Of a stretch of 52,911 nt of DNA, positions 40,728-47,805 are shown in pieces. The stretch covers positions 1-52,911 of the forward strand of contig JAISNX010000052.1 in NCBI GenBank assembly GCA_031276015.1, in the 5' to 3' direction. The translations under genes and the position numbers were made by a program. The DNA comes from Azoarcus sp. Its GTDB lineage: Bacteria; Pseudomonadota; Gammaproteobacteria; Burkholderiales; Rhodocyclaceae. Numbering within the stretch: position 1 is the stretch's first letter; every line of letters starts with the position of its first letter. The notes beneath the pieces were generated by a model that saw nothing but the letters and a program-made list of their open reading frames with translations, was not told where the DNA came from and made no database searches.

Positions 40728-41326
40728 TGATCGTCGGTCAAAAATGGCTGGGCGCGGCGGCGCTGGAATTGTGCCTGCGGCGTGGCGATCAGATTCTGAA
40801 CGTCGTCACCCCCGGCGCTGAACCAGGGGAATGCGACCGCCTGTATGCCGCCGCGCAACAGGCGGGAATCCCCGTGACCACCGCGCGCCGAGTCGCGGCG
40901 GCACATATCCCGGCGGGAACCGATCTGATTCTGTCCGCTCATGGGCACGCCTACGTTACTGCTGCCGCGCGCGCCGTCTCGCGTCACGGCGCGCTGGGCT
41001 ATCATCCGTCCCTGCTGCCTCGTCATCGAGGTCGGGACGCCGTGCGCTGGGCAATCCAGATGCGCGACACGATCACCGGCGGCACGCTGTACTGGATGGA
41101 CGACGGGGCTGACACCGGCCCGATTGCCGCGCAGGACTGGTGCCACGTCCGCCCGACGGATACACCCGCGTCCCTGTGGCGTCGTGACCTGGCTCCGATG
41201 GGCCTGCGCCTGATCGGACGGGCGCTGGCCGATCTGGACAGAGGCGTCGTGACCGCTCTCCCGCAAAACGAGGCATGCGCCACGTGGGAGCCTGCGTTTT
41301 CGGGCAGTAAATTGGCAGCCCGGTAA
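40718..41326 (+). CDS. Formyltransferase-like enzyme
   Basis: A 202-residue protein of the formyl-THF-dependent transferase fold. The N-terminal Rossmann half (MRIVIVGQKWLGAAALELCL) leads to the active-site block LGYHPSLLPRHRGRDAVRWA (93-112) and DDGADTGPIAAQ (128-139) with the catalytic-type Asp. The usual Asn-x-His is Gly-Tyr-His here, so the catalytic Asn is replaced by Gly. It lacks the C-terminal tRNA-binding domain of methionyl-tRNA formyltransferase. It overlaps the ATPase-GNAT gene by 10 bases and ends the operon before a terminator. Confidence 0.88.
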   Translation: MRIVIVGQKWLGAAALELCLRRGDQILNVVTPGAEPGECDRLYAAAQQAGIPVTTARRVAAAHIPAGTDLILSAHGHAYVTAAARAVSRHGALGYHPSLLPRHRGRDAVRWAIQMRDTITGGTLYWMDDGADTGPIAAQDWCHVRPTDTPASLWRRDLAPMGLRLIGRALADLDRGVVTALPQNEACATWEPAFSGSKLAAR

Positions 41327-41345
41327 CTGGCTCTCCCTGCTCTCC

Positions 41346-41377
41346 GCGCCCGCCGAACGTGTTCGGCGGGCGCTTTT
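41346..41377 (+). terminator. Strong intrinsic terminator
   Basis: GCGCCCGCCGAA (41346-41357), loop CGTG and TTCGGCGGGCGC (41362-41373) form a perfect 12-bp stem followed by TTTTA. It closes the accessory operon 19 bases after the formyltransferase stop. Confidence 0.9.
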
Positions 41378-41402
41378 ACGTGCGGGCGGCTAATCTGGCC
41401 GC

Positions 41403-41954
41403 ATGGCTACCCAACTGACAACCCGTGCCCGCATTGCGGCGGCGGCCCTCACGTTTTCCGCACTCGGATTTTCCGCCTACCTCAATCACGAGGGGTTCGC
41501 GCCGCGCGCCGTGCCGCCCATACGGGGCGACGTGCCGACCTACGGATTCGGCTCGATCCTCGGCCCGGACGACAATCCCGTCAAACCCGGCACGACGATC
41601 ACGCCCACGGCGGCGGTAAAACTGGCGATCCGCGATGTGCAGAGACATGAGGCGGTGCTCAAAAAATGCCTCGGCGACGTGGAAATCTCACAGCCCATGT
41701 TTGACGCATTCATGAGCGTCGATCTCAACACCGGCGGAGTATGTAATTCCTCCATCCCGGCCAAACTCCGCGCCGGAGATTATATCGCCGCATGCGAAAC
41801 GATTTTGGATTTCGGCAATTTTTGCACCAAACCCAAAATACGTGACGCCAACGGCAAATTACACTGCCCACCCGGCGCGCTCAAGCCCATTGCGGGGCTG
41901 CAAAAACGACGGCAGGCCGAGCGCGACATGTGCATGCAGGGTGTCGTGCCATGA
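41403..41954 (+). CDS. Endolysin, GH24 lysozyme with SAR-type signal
   Basis: A 183-residue muramidase. The GH24 catalytic E-D-T set is seen as NHEGFAP...IRGDVPTYGFGSI. Later parts (VKPGTTITPTAAVKLAIRDVQRHE, MFDAFMSVDLNTGG, KRRQAERDMCMQG) match P1/R21-type lysozymes. The N-terminal segment AAAALTFSALGFSAYL is weakly hydrophobic and rich in Ala/Gly/Ser, as in signal-anchor-release sequences, so it may be exported without a holin. No separate holin gene is obvious nearby. Confidence 0.92.
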   Translation: MATQLTTRARIAAAALTFSALGFSAYLNHEGFAPRAVPPIRGDVPTYGFGSILGPDDNPVKPGTTITPTAAVKLAIRDVQRHEAVLKKCLGDVEISQPMFDAFMSVDLNTGGVCNSSIPAKLRAGDYIAACETILDFGNFCTKPKIRDANGKLHCPPGALKPIAGLQKRRQAERDMCMQGVVP

Positions 41955-42292
41955 CATTCAATCTCCTGGGCAATTACAGCATCGTGCGGGGCATTCCCTG
42001 GATGCTGTTTGTGGATCGGAAATTACCGGGCGAAAACCGCGCGCCCGCGAATTTGAGCGGCTGCGCGGCGCAACTCGAAATTTATGACGTTTTGGACGGG
42101 AAATCGTGCTGGCAGTTCGCTGGCAATATTCCGGCCCCACTGACCGGCAGGATTGAATTTTTCCTATCCCCCGACGAAACCGACGCACTTACGGCAACAG
42201 AGGGGCGATACCGGGTTGTTACGACAGACAGTCGCGGCAATAGGCGCGTCATGATGCGCGGACGGATTGCCATTCTGGAGTCCGATCAATGA
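41951..42292 (+). CDS. Small protein at the head of the tail-fibre cassette (113 aa)
   Basis: MTFNLLGNYSIVRGIPWMLFVDRKLPGENRAPANLSG starts in the endolysin stop (ATGA). It is beta-rich, with QLEIYDVLDGKSCWQFAGNIP, LSPDETDALTATEGRYRVVTTDS and GRIAIL, resembling small Ig-like/BppU-type N-terminal domains that attach fibres. Placement before fibre genes supports this. Family not certain. Confidence 0.7.
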   Translation: MTFNLLGNYSIVRGIPWMLFVDRKLPGENRAPANLSGCAAQLEIYDVLDGKSCWQFAGNIPAPLTGRIEFFLSPDETDALTATEGRYRVVTTDSRGNRRVMMRGRIAILESDQ

Positions 42293-42534
42293 ACTACAAC
42301 GTCGTCGAAATCGTTGAGGTCGGGATGCCCGGCCCGTCGGGGCCACCGGGCGAGATTGACGCCGAGGCCGCCGCCGTCGCGGTGGCCGAGTATCTGCAAC
42401 AGCACGGCCTCACGGTCAGCTGGGGCAACCTGACCGGCGACATCAGCAATCAGGCCGACCTCATGGAATACGCGGGCGGTGATTACGCTGATTACTACCA
42501 ATTACAGAAAACTCTCAACGGAGGAACACCGTGA
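42289..42534 (+). CDS. Short collagen-like fibre segment (81 aa)
   Basis: An 81-residue protein with a GPSGPPGE collagen-like run and SWGNLTGDISNQADLMEYAGG, a motif common in phage tail fibres. It overlaps both neighbouring genes by 4 bases. It is probably a stalk piece of a multi-protein fibre. Confidence 0.72.
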   Translation: MNYNVVEIVEVGMPGPSGPPGEIDAEAAAVAVAEYLQQHGLTVSWGNLTGDISNQADLMEYAGGDYADYYQLQKTLNGGTP

Positions 42535-43010
42535 GTCTCCAGACGCAAATCCAGGCGCTCATCAGCGCCGTCGCCACGGACATCGTGGCACTGACTACCA
42601 CGCGCGGCAATATGTCAAATCTGACAACGACGAACAAAACATCGCTCGTCGCCGCGCTCAACGAGTTGAAGGCGGCAATGGCGAATGCCGCAGGAATCGA
42701 CGATAACGCCGGTTCCTCCAGCACGACGGCCACCTGGTCGGCGAGCAAAATCACCAGCGCCATCACGGCCGCCATCAACGCCCTGGTCGCCGGAGCGCCC
42801 ACCGCCCTGGATACACTGAATGAACTGGCGGAGGCGCTGCAAAACGAACAGAGTTCCGTTTCTGCAATCACGACGGCATTGGCAAATAAAGTCGATTTTG
42901 CGAACACCCAGTCACTTACCACGGCGCAGCAGGCGAAGGCGTGCGCCAACATCGGCATCGGCGACCCGGAATTCGATTTCGCCGCCGCCTACAATAGTGC
43001 GAAAACATAA
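42531..43010 (+). CDS. Tail-fibre stem protein (159 aa)
   Basis: GTG start at 42531 after GGAGGAAC. MSLQTQIQALISAVATDIVALT is followed by the phage-fibre sequence NLTTTNKTSLVAALNELKAAM, SKITSAITAAINALVAGAPTALDTLNELAEALQNEQ and ANTQSLTTAQQAKACANIG, a known trimeric-stem pattern. It ends GDPEFDFAAAYNSAKT. Both the start and the end are echoed in the next gene, pointing to module duplication. Confidence 0.82.
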   Translation: MSLQTQIQALISAVATDIVALTTTRGNMSNLTTTNKTSLVAALNELKAAMANAAGIDDNAGSSSTTATWSASKITSAITAAINALVAGAPTALDTLNELAEALQNEQSSVSAITTALANKVDFANTQSLTTAQQAKACANIGIGDPEFDFAAAYNSAKT

Positions 43011-43012
43011 TC

Positions 43013-43600
43013 ATGTCGCTCGTCGGTAACGTTCAGGCCGGATTCAACGAGGTTGCCGCCGACATCTCGGCGCTATCCTCGCGCGTGGAAAATGCCGACG
43101 CCGCCGCCGCCCTCGCACTGACGCTGCGCCCGTGGACGTGGCAGGTCGGCACGGAATACGACCTGGGCGACGGCGCGTTCGGGCGGCGATTCACGGGCAC
43201 GGTCACTGCTGCCGCCAGTGCGCAGAGTTGGACAACACATATCACTGGCGGAATAAACAGAATTTTCTGTAGTGGTGGCTGGTGGCGGGTTTCCACATCC
43301 AATGCGTGGGGCGACACGTTTCTACCGGTCGGGGCTGTTTACATCGACGGCACAGAATCATTCACAGGGTTTATGCGCACGCAGACGAACGGGAATCTGA
43401 CGATGTTTACAAAATCGACGCAGGCCCGCACAAATGCCGCCTACGACGTGTGGGCGATATATTCCAAAAACATAGAGGGGGGGGGGCTGACAGTTGACTC
43501 TGATGTCATTTCTCCCCACCCCGTCAACATCGGCAATCCGGAATTCGATTTTGCCGCTGCCTATATTGCTGCGAGGGCTGCTCATGGCGCTCATCGCTAG
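43013..43600 (+). CDS. Tail-fibre protein with 10-G tract (195 aa)
   Basis: Starts MSLVGNVQAGFNEVAADISALSSR, like the neighbouring two proteins. The middle (FGRRFTGTVTAAASAQSWTTHITGGI) resembles beta-rich fibre domains, and it ends IGNPEFDFAAAYIAARAAHG. A run of 10 G (43477-43486) lies at codons EGGG. Gain or loss of one G gives a stop within a few codons, so the present length is the ON state. It overlaps the next gene by 17 bases. Confidence 0.78.
   Translation: MSLVGNVQAGFNEVAADISALSSRVENADAAAALALTLRPWTWQVGTEYDLGDGAFGRRFTGTVTAAASAQSWTTHITGGINRIFCSGGWWRVSTSNAWGDTFLPVGAVYIDGTESFTGFMRTQTNGNLTMFTKSTQARTNAAYDVWAIYSKNIEGGGLTVDSDVISPHPVNIGNPEFDFAAAYIAARAAHGAHR
43477..43486. repeat. 10-bp homopolymer G in a fibre gene
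   Basis: Ten G in a row inside the coding frame. One base lost gives EGGG-stop, and one gained gives a stop four codons later. This is the second long G tract in a fibre-type gene of this prophage. Confidence 0.88.
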
Positions 43601-43871
43601 GATACAGGCCGCATTTGCGGCGGTCGCGGACGACATCAAAACCGTTACTCAGCGCACAGCGCCTGCAACGGCAACGGCGGCGGGCATCGTTGAACTGGCT
43701 ACCTCCGACGAGGTTGTGACCGGAACCGACGCGACGAAAGCCGCCACGCCCGCCGGAGTGTCGGCGGCGATTGCCCCGTTGGTAATCCACGTGGAAACGA
43801 CCGAGGCTGCCGCACAGGCAGCCAGTGCGGACAATCCGGACGGCTGGTATGCCGCGCCAATCGGGAGTTAG
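43584..43871 (+). CDS. Fibre-associated protein (95 aa)
   Basis: MALIARIQAAFAAVADDIKTVTQR repeats the N-terminal module of the two preceding proteins. It continues with AGIVELATSDEVVTGTDATKAATPAGVSAAI, a widely used phage tail-fibre repeat. Start at 43584 is preferred over a longer reading that overlaps the previous gene heavily. Confidence 0.75.
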   Translation: MALIARIQAAFAAVADDIKTVTQRTAPATATAAGIVELATSDEVVTGTDATKAATPAGVSAAIAPLVIHVETTEAAAQAASADNPDGWYAAPIGS

Positions 43872-43873
43872 CC

Positions 43874-44647
43874 GTGATCTATAAAAACGGGCAGCCAATG
43901 GCACTCTACCGAAACGGACAACCAATGGCGATCTACCACGGTGGCCAGAAAATAACGGGTATCCGCGACCCGCATTACGACAACGTTGTGCTGCTCATCG
44001 AGGGCAGTGCACGGGATTACTCGAAATACCAGCACCCCGTCGCCGCAATAGGCGGCGCAGTGTTTGCTGATGGCGTTTTCGCGGGCAGCAAAACCACGTA
44101 TTTCGAGGTTGCCATGGACGAGGCGCTGGGCACGATTCAATTCACGTCGGGCAACGTTTTCACGCTCGAATGGTGGTCGATGGATCACGATTTGACAAAC
44201 GATTTTGGGCTAGCGTTCGGCGCGGGCGGAACCGTATCTGATGGTAATTTTTCCGCGCTGGCATCGACCGGAGCAACTATCGCCAATCGCGGGCGGAATT
44301 TCGTTCGGTTCCCCGCAGGCGGCGGCTACGCGGGCACTATCTGGCACTCTGCTGCGGCCTATATAGCCGAGGGGCTACATCATCAGGCGATCGTCTACGA
44401 CGCGACCGGATGGCGTTGGTATGTTGATGGTGCATTTGACGGGCAGGGCGGGACGCGCAGCACTGACCCGTATAAATTATCTGGCGGTGGAAAACTGCAC
44501 ATCGGAGGCGGTATTCCGCTGAGAACAGCGGCGTATCACGGCGAGACGTTCCGCAGCCTGCGGCTCACGCAGGGCGTGGCCCGATACACGGGCACGAACG
44601 CGGCGGTCAATGGAAATTTCACACCGCCCGAGTCGTTTCTGAGGTGA
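43874..44647 (+). CDS. LamG/concanavalin-like receptor-binding protein
   Basis: A 257-residue protein. The N-terminus has three related short units (YKNGQPMALYRNGQPMAIYHGGQK). The body reads as a LamG/ConA jelly roll: DNVVLLIEGSARDYSKY, FTLEWWSMDH, HHQAIVYDATGWRWYVDGAF and ETFRSLRLTQGVARYTG, a set seen in carbohydrate-binding tips. It closes the fibre cassette and is the best candidate for receptor binding. GTG start. Confidence 0.82.
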   Translation: MIYKNGQPMALYRNGQPMAIYHGGQKITGIRDPHYDNVVLLIEGSARDYSKYQHPVAAIGGAVFADGVFAGSKTTYFEVAMDEALGTIQFTSGNVFTLEWWSMDHDLTNDFGLAFGAGGTVSDGNFSALASTGATIANRGRNFVRFPAGGGYAGTIWHSAAAYIAEGLHHQAIVYDATGWRWYVDGAFDGQGGTRSTDPYKLSGGGKLHIGGGIPLRTAAYHGETFRSLRLTQGVARYTGTNAAVNGNFTPPESFLR

Positions 44648-44704
44648 ACCAATATGCGCAATCAGGATTTTTTTATCTCGTTTCTCATTTCTGATGGATA
44701 ACAA

Positions 44705-45226
44705 ATGACCAATCTCCGCAACATCGCGCTCGCCATCCTCGCCGTCCTGCTGCTGGCCGCCGGTTTCGTTTTCGGCGTGCTGGCCGAGCAGCGCAAACGT
44801 GCCGCCGTCGAAACCGCATGGGCTGCCGAGCGCGCCCGGCTGCTGGAGGATCGCCTCGCCGCGCAGCAACGCGCGCGGGATTTCGAGCGTGCCGGGGAGG
44901 AACTGGCCGCGCGCCTGTATGAAACCGAAACCCACCGTGCAACAAGCGCCCTGGAGGCCGACCATGAAATATCCCGTACTGCTGCTGGCCGCGAGTGCCT
45001 GTCTGCCGATATTACCCGGCTGCTCAACCAACGCGCCGCCGCCCGAGTGCCCGCGCCCGCCGCCGACGCTACTCAACCCGCTGCCGCCGCTGCCCGCCAT
45101 CCCGACGACGCGGCAAGCGACCGGGACGTTGCCCTCTGGGTACGGCACGCCATCGACCAATACAACAATTGCCGGGGCCGTCTCGATGCCATCCGGCAAT
45201 GGGACAATGAGGTAAGCGGAAAATGA
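44705..45226 (+). CDS. Rz: Inner-membrane spanin Rz
   Basis: A 173-residue i-spanin. A N-terminal transmembrane helix (NIALAILAVLLLAAGFVFGVL) is followed by a long helical periplasmic region (AEQRKRAAVETAWAAERARLLEDRLAAQQRARDFERAGEEL). The end HAIDQYNNCRGRLDAIRQW is typical of Rz. It works with Rz1, encoded inside it in another frame, to fuse inner and outer membranes at lysis. The fibre cassette separates it from the endolysin. Confidence 0.9.
   Translation: MTNLRNIALAILAVLLLAAGFVFGVLAEQRKRAAVETAWAAERARLLEDRLAAQQRARDFERAGEELAARLYETETHRATSALEADHEISRTAAGRECLSADITRLLNQRAAARVPAPAADATQPAAAAARHPDDAASDRDVALWVRHAIDQYNNCRGRLDAIRQWDNEVSGK
44964..45215 (+). CDS. Rz1: Outer-membrane lipoprotein spanin Rz1 (embedded)
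   Basis: Lies within Rz in a different frame. MKYPVLLLAASACLPILPGC is a lipoprotein signal with lipobox LPGC (C20). The mature part is proline-rich (APPPECPRPPPTLLNPLPPLP), as in Rz1. The 83-residue length and nested layout match lambda-type Rz/Rz1 pairs. Confidence 0.88.
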   Translation: MKYPVLLLAASACLPILPGCSTNAPPPECPRPPPTLLNPLPPLPAIPTTRQATGTLPSGYGTPSTNTTIAGAVSMPSGNGTMR

Positions 45227-45618
45227 TGATCGAAATACAGTTATGGCATCTCGTCAGTCTGCTGCTGTCGTTTTTCGCCGTTGTCTGGGGATTCTGGAAA
45301 TACGTCAAGAGCCGCGAGGAGGCCGAGTCCGCCGAGACCCGAAAGGAAGTGAACGAGCGATTCACGAGCATCAGAAACGACGTGCGCGCGGCGCTGGACA
45401 AAATAGACACCCTCGCCCGGACGCTCGTTGATCTCGGGAACAAAATTGTCGTATGCGAAAAGGACATCGAAATGCAGCGCAATCCGGCATCGTACGAGGC
45501 GCTACGCGGTGATATTCGGGAAGTAGCGGCGGATCACAGATCCATGCGGTCAGAAATTCTGGAGATTCGCCGGGCGCTGAACCAAATCAACGATTTTTTA
45601 CTGAACAGGACAAGATGA
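45223..45618 (+). CDS. Mu gp25-like protein (DUF2730)
   Basis: A 131-residue protein with a N-terminal membrane helix (LWHLVSLLLSFFAVVWGFW) and a long coiled-coil (ADHRSMRSEILEIRRALNQI). This is the DUF2730 pattern; in Mu-like phages the gene comes just before the gp26/gp27 packaging genes, as here. Function unknown. Confidence 0.85.
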   Translation: MMIEIQLWHLVSLLLSFFAVVWGFWKYVKSREEAESAETRKEVNERFTSIRNDVRAALDKIDTLARTLVDLGNKIVVCEKDIEMQRNPASYEALRGDIREVAADHRSMRSEILEIRRALNQINDFLLNRTR

Positions 45619-45619
45619 C

Positions 45620-45928
45620 ATGAGCACGAACGATTACGCCCAGTACCTCCAGGAAAACCGGCGGCTGGTCATGCTCCGCATCCTCTCGGAGATGCCCTCG
45701 AACACGGCGAACTCCAGCATGCTCGACGATCTGCTGGAAAAATTCGCGCATCACGTCTCGCGCGATGTCGTCAAAAACGACATGCACTGGCTGGCCGAAC
45801 AGGGACTCATCGCCCTGGAACGCGCGGGCGACGTGCTGGTGGGCACACTCACCCAGCGCGGCCTGGACGTTTCGCGCGGCGAAGCCGTGGTCGAGGGCGT
45901 GGCGAAACCCTCTACGGTGATCCAGTAA
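45620..45928 (+). CDS. Mu gp26-like winged-helix protein
   Basis: A 102-residue protein: YAQYLQENRRLVMLRILSEMPSNTANSSMLDDLLEKFAHHVSRDVVKNDMHWLAEQGLI, the pattern of Mu gp26-type proteins. It is predicted to have a DNA-binding winged helix and lies directly before the small terminase. It ends in the ATG of that gene. Confidence 0.88.
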   Translation: MSTNDYAQYLQENRRLVMLRILSEMPSNTANSSMLDDLLEKFAHHVSRDVVKNDMHWLAEQGLIALERAGDVLVGTLTQRGLDVSRGEAVVEGVAKPSTVIQ

Positions 45929-46488
45929 TGGCACGTAAAAGCAGTATCGACCGCCTGCCGTTTCCTATCCGCCAGCACATCCTGGCCCGTCTGCGGGAAA
46001 ACCGGCTCACGCTCGACGAGCTGATCGACGATCTGGTCAAAACGTTTCCGGAGGAGGCCGCCTCGGGCGAGCTGCCCAGCCGCTCCGCCATGCACCGCTA
46101 CGGCCAGAACGTAGCCGAAATCGTCGCCCACGAACGCGAGATGGCCGTGGCTGCCGAGGCGCTCGTGGCCGAACTGGGCGAGGATTTCGACACCAAATCC
46201 GGGGCAATGCTGGCGCAGGCGGTGACGCTGCTGGCCAACCGCGCAGCAATGAGTAAAGTCAAATCGGGAGAAGCGATAGAGATCGGCGATGTACTCGACC
46301 TCGCGCGCGCGGCCAAAGCTACCCAGGAGGCGCGCAGTCTCAATCTGCGCGAGCGTCAGGCCGTGGCGAAAGCGGCGCGGGAAAAGGTGTTGGAAGAGCA
46401 GCGCCAAAAAATCGAGGCTTTGGGAAAAACTGGGACTATCGACCCCACCGCGCTGGCGGCGGTCATGAAAGCGGCCTACGACCTGTGA
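45928..46488 (+). CDS. Small terminase subunit, Mu gp27-like (DUF3486)
   Basis: A 186-residue protein with the DUF3486 start MARKSSIDRLPFPIRQHILARLRENRLTLDELIDDLVKTFP, including a helix-turn-helix, then PSRSAMHRYGQNV. It should recognise the phage end (pac) and load the large terminase. It overlaps the large-subunit gene by 4 bases. Confidence 0.92.
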   Translation: MARKSSIDRLPFPIRQHILARLRENRLTLDELIDDLVKTFPEEAASGELPSRSAMHRYGQNVAEIVAHEREMAVAAEALVAELGEDFDTKSGAMLAQAVTLLANRAAMSKVKSGEAIEIGDVLDLARAAKATQEARSLNLRERQAVAKAAREKVLEEQRQKIEALGKTGTIDPTALAAVMKAAYDL

Positions 46489-47801
46489 ACGTAATGAATC
46501 CGAACCCGGCGCTGACCCTCTACCAGTACCAGCGCGATTTCCTGACCGACGATGCCCGGTTCAAAATCGGGATGATCTCGCGTCAGTGCGGCAAGACTTT
46601 CACCTGCACACTGGAAATCGTGCTGGATGTGCTGCGCGCCGAGGCCGCCGGGCGGCGCACCCGCTGGGTGATTCTCTCGCGCGGCGAGCGCCAGGCGCGC
46701 GAGGCCATGAACGAGGGCGTCAAACGCCATTTGCACGCCATGCAGGCCGGATTCAGGGAGATGGAAATCCAGTTTGACGCCGCTATTCGCGCGCTGGAAA
46801 TCGAACTGCCCGGCGGCTCGAAAATCACCGCGCTGCCCGCGAATCCTGACACCGCGCGGGGGTTCTCGGCAAATGTACTGCTCGATGAATTCGCGTTCCA
46901 TCAGGATTCCCGCGCAATCTGGAAGGCTCTGTTTCCCGTGATCTCAAAGCCCGGCCTGAAACTGCGCGTCATCAGCACGCCAAACGGCAAAGGCAATAAA
47001 TTTTACGAACTCATGACTGGCGCGGATGACGGATGGTCGCGTCACGTCTACAACATCCACCGCTGTGTCGCGGACGGCCTGCCGCGCGACATCGAGGAGC
47101 TACGCCGGGGCGCGGGCGACGAGGATTTATGGCGGCAGGAATTCGAGTTGCAATGGCTGGATGAAGCCAGCGCCTGGCTACCGTTCGACCTCATCACAGC
47201 CTGCGAGCACCCGAACGCCGGAGACGCGGACGCCTACACCGGCCAGCCCGTCTATCTCGGCGTGGACATCGCCGCCCGCAATGACCTGTTCGTCATCTGG
47301 GTCGCGGAAAAAATCGGTGACGTACTGTGGACACGCGAAATCATCGAACGCCGAGGCGCGTCATTCGCCGAACAGGACATGCTGCTCGACGACGTATTTC
47401 GCCGCTACCGCGTAATCCGCTGCTGTATCGACCAAACCGGCATGGGCGAAAAACCCGTCGAAGACGCGGCGCGTCGTCATGGCAGCCTGCGTGTCGAGGG
47501 CGTTTTGTTCACCGGCCCGAACAAACTGACCCTGGCTACCCAGGGCAAAGAGGCGTTCGAGGACAGAAAAATCCGCATCCCGGAGGGCAACAACGAATTG
47601 CGCGCCGACCTCCACAAACTCCAGCGCGTGGCGAGCACCACCGGCGCGCCGCGATTCCTCGCGGATTCCGACAGCGCCGGGCACGCCGACCGCACATGGG
47701 CGTGTTTTCTGGCGATCCACGCGGCCACAACGCCGCCAGCCGATTACAACTACATCCCCGTGCCGAGGGTTTACGGCAAATTCGGGCGGGGCACATGGTG
47801 A
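46485..47801 (+). CDS. Large terminase subunit, Mu gp28-like
   Basis: A 438-residue packaging motor. The ATPase half has LYQYQRDFLTDDARFKIGMISRQCGKT with Walker A-like SRQCGKT (32-38) and Walker B VLLDEFAF (131-138), then ISTPNGKGNKFYE (coupling motif). The nuclease half starts near VYLGVDIAARNDLFVIWV with an RNase-H-fold Asp. GTG at 46485 overlaps the previous stop; ATG at 46494 is possible. Confidence 0.93.
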   Translation: MNVMNPNPALTLYQYQRDFLTDDARFKIGMISRQCGKTFTCTLEIVLDVLRAEAAGRRTRWVILSRGERQAREAMNEGVKRHLHAMQAGFREMEIQFDAAIRALEIELPGGSKITALPANPDTARGFSANVLLDEFAFHQDSRAIWKALFPVISKPGLKLRVISTPNGKGNKFYELMTGADDGWSRHVYNIHRCVADGLPRDIEELRRGAGDEDLWRQEFELQWLDEASAWLPFDLITACEHPNAGDADAYTGQPVYLGVDIAARNDLFVIWVAEKIGDVLWTREIIERRGASFAEQDMLLDDVFRRYRVIRCCIDQTGMGEKPVEDAARRHGSLRVEGVLFTGPNKLTLATQGKEAFEDRKIRIPEGNNELRADLHKLQRVASTTGAPRFLADSDSAGHADRTWACFLAIHAATTPPADYNYIPVPRVYGKFGRGTW

Positions 47802-47805
47802 TGCT

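Noticed and set aside
33505-41326. A classical Dnd phosphorothioation or BREX system
   Set aside because: Only PAPS-reductase and ParB folds are shared; no DndD, DndE, PglZ or BrxC-like genes are present.
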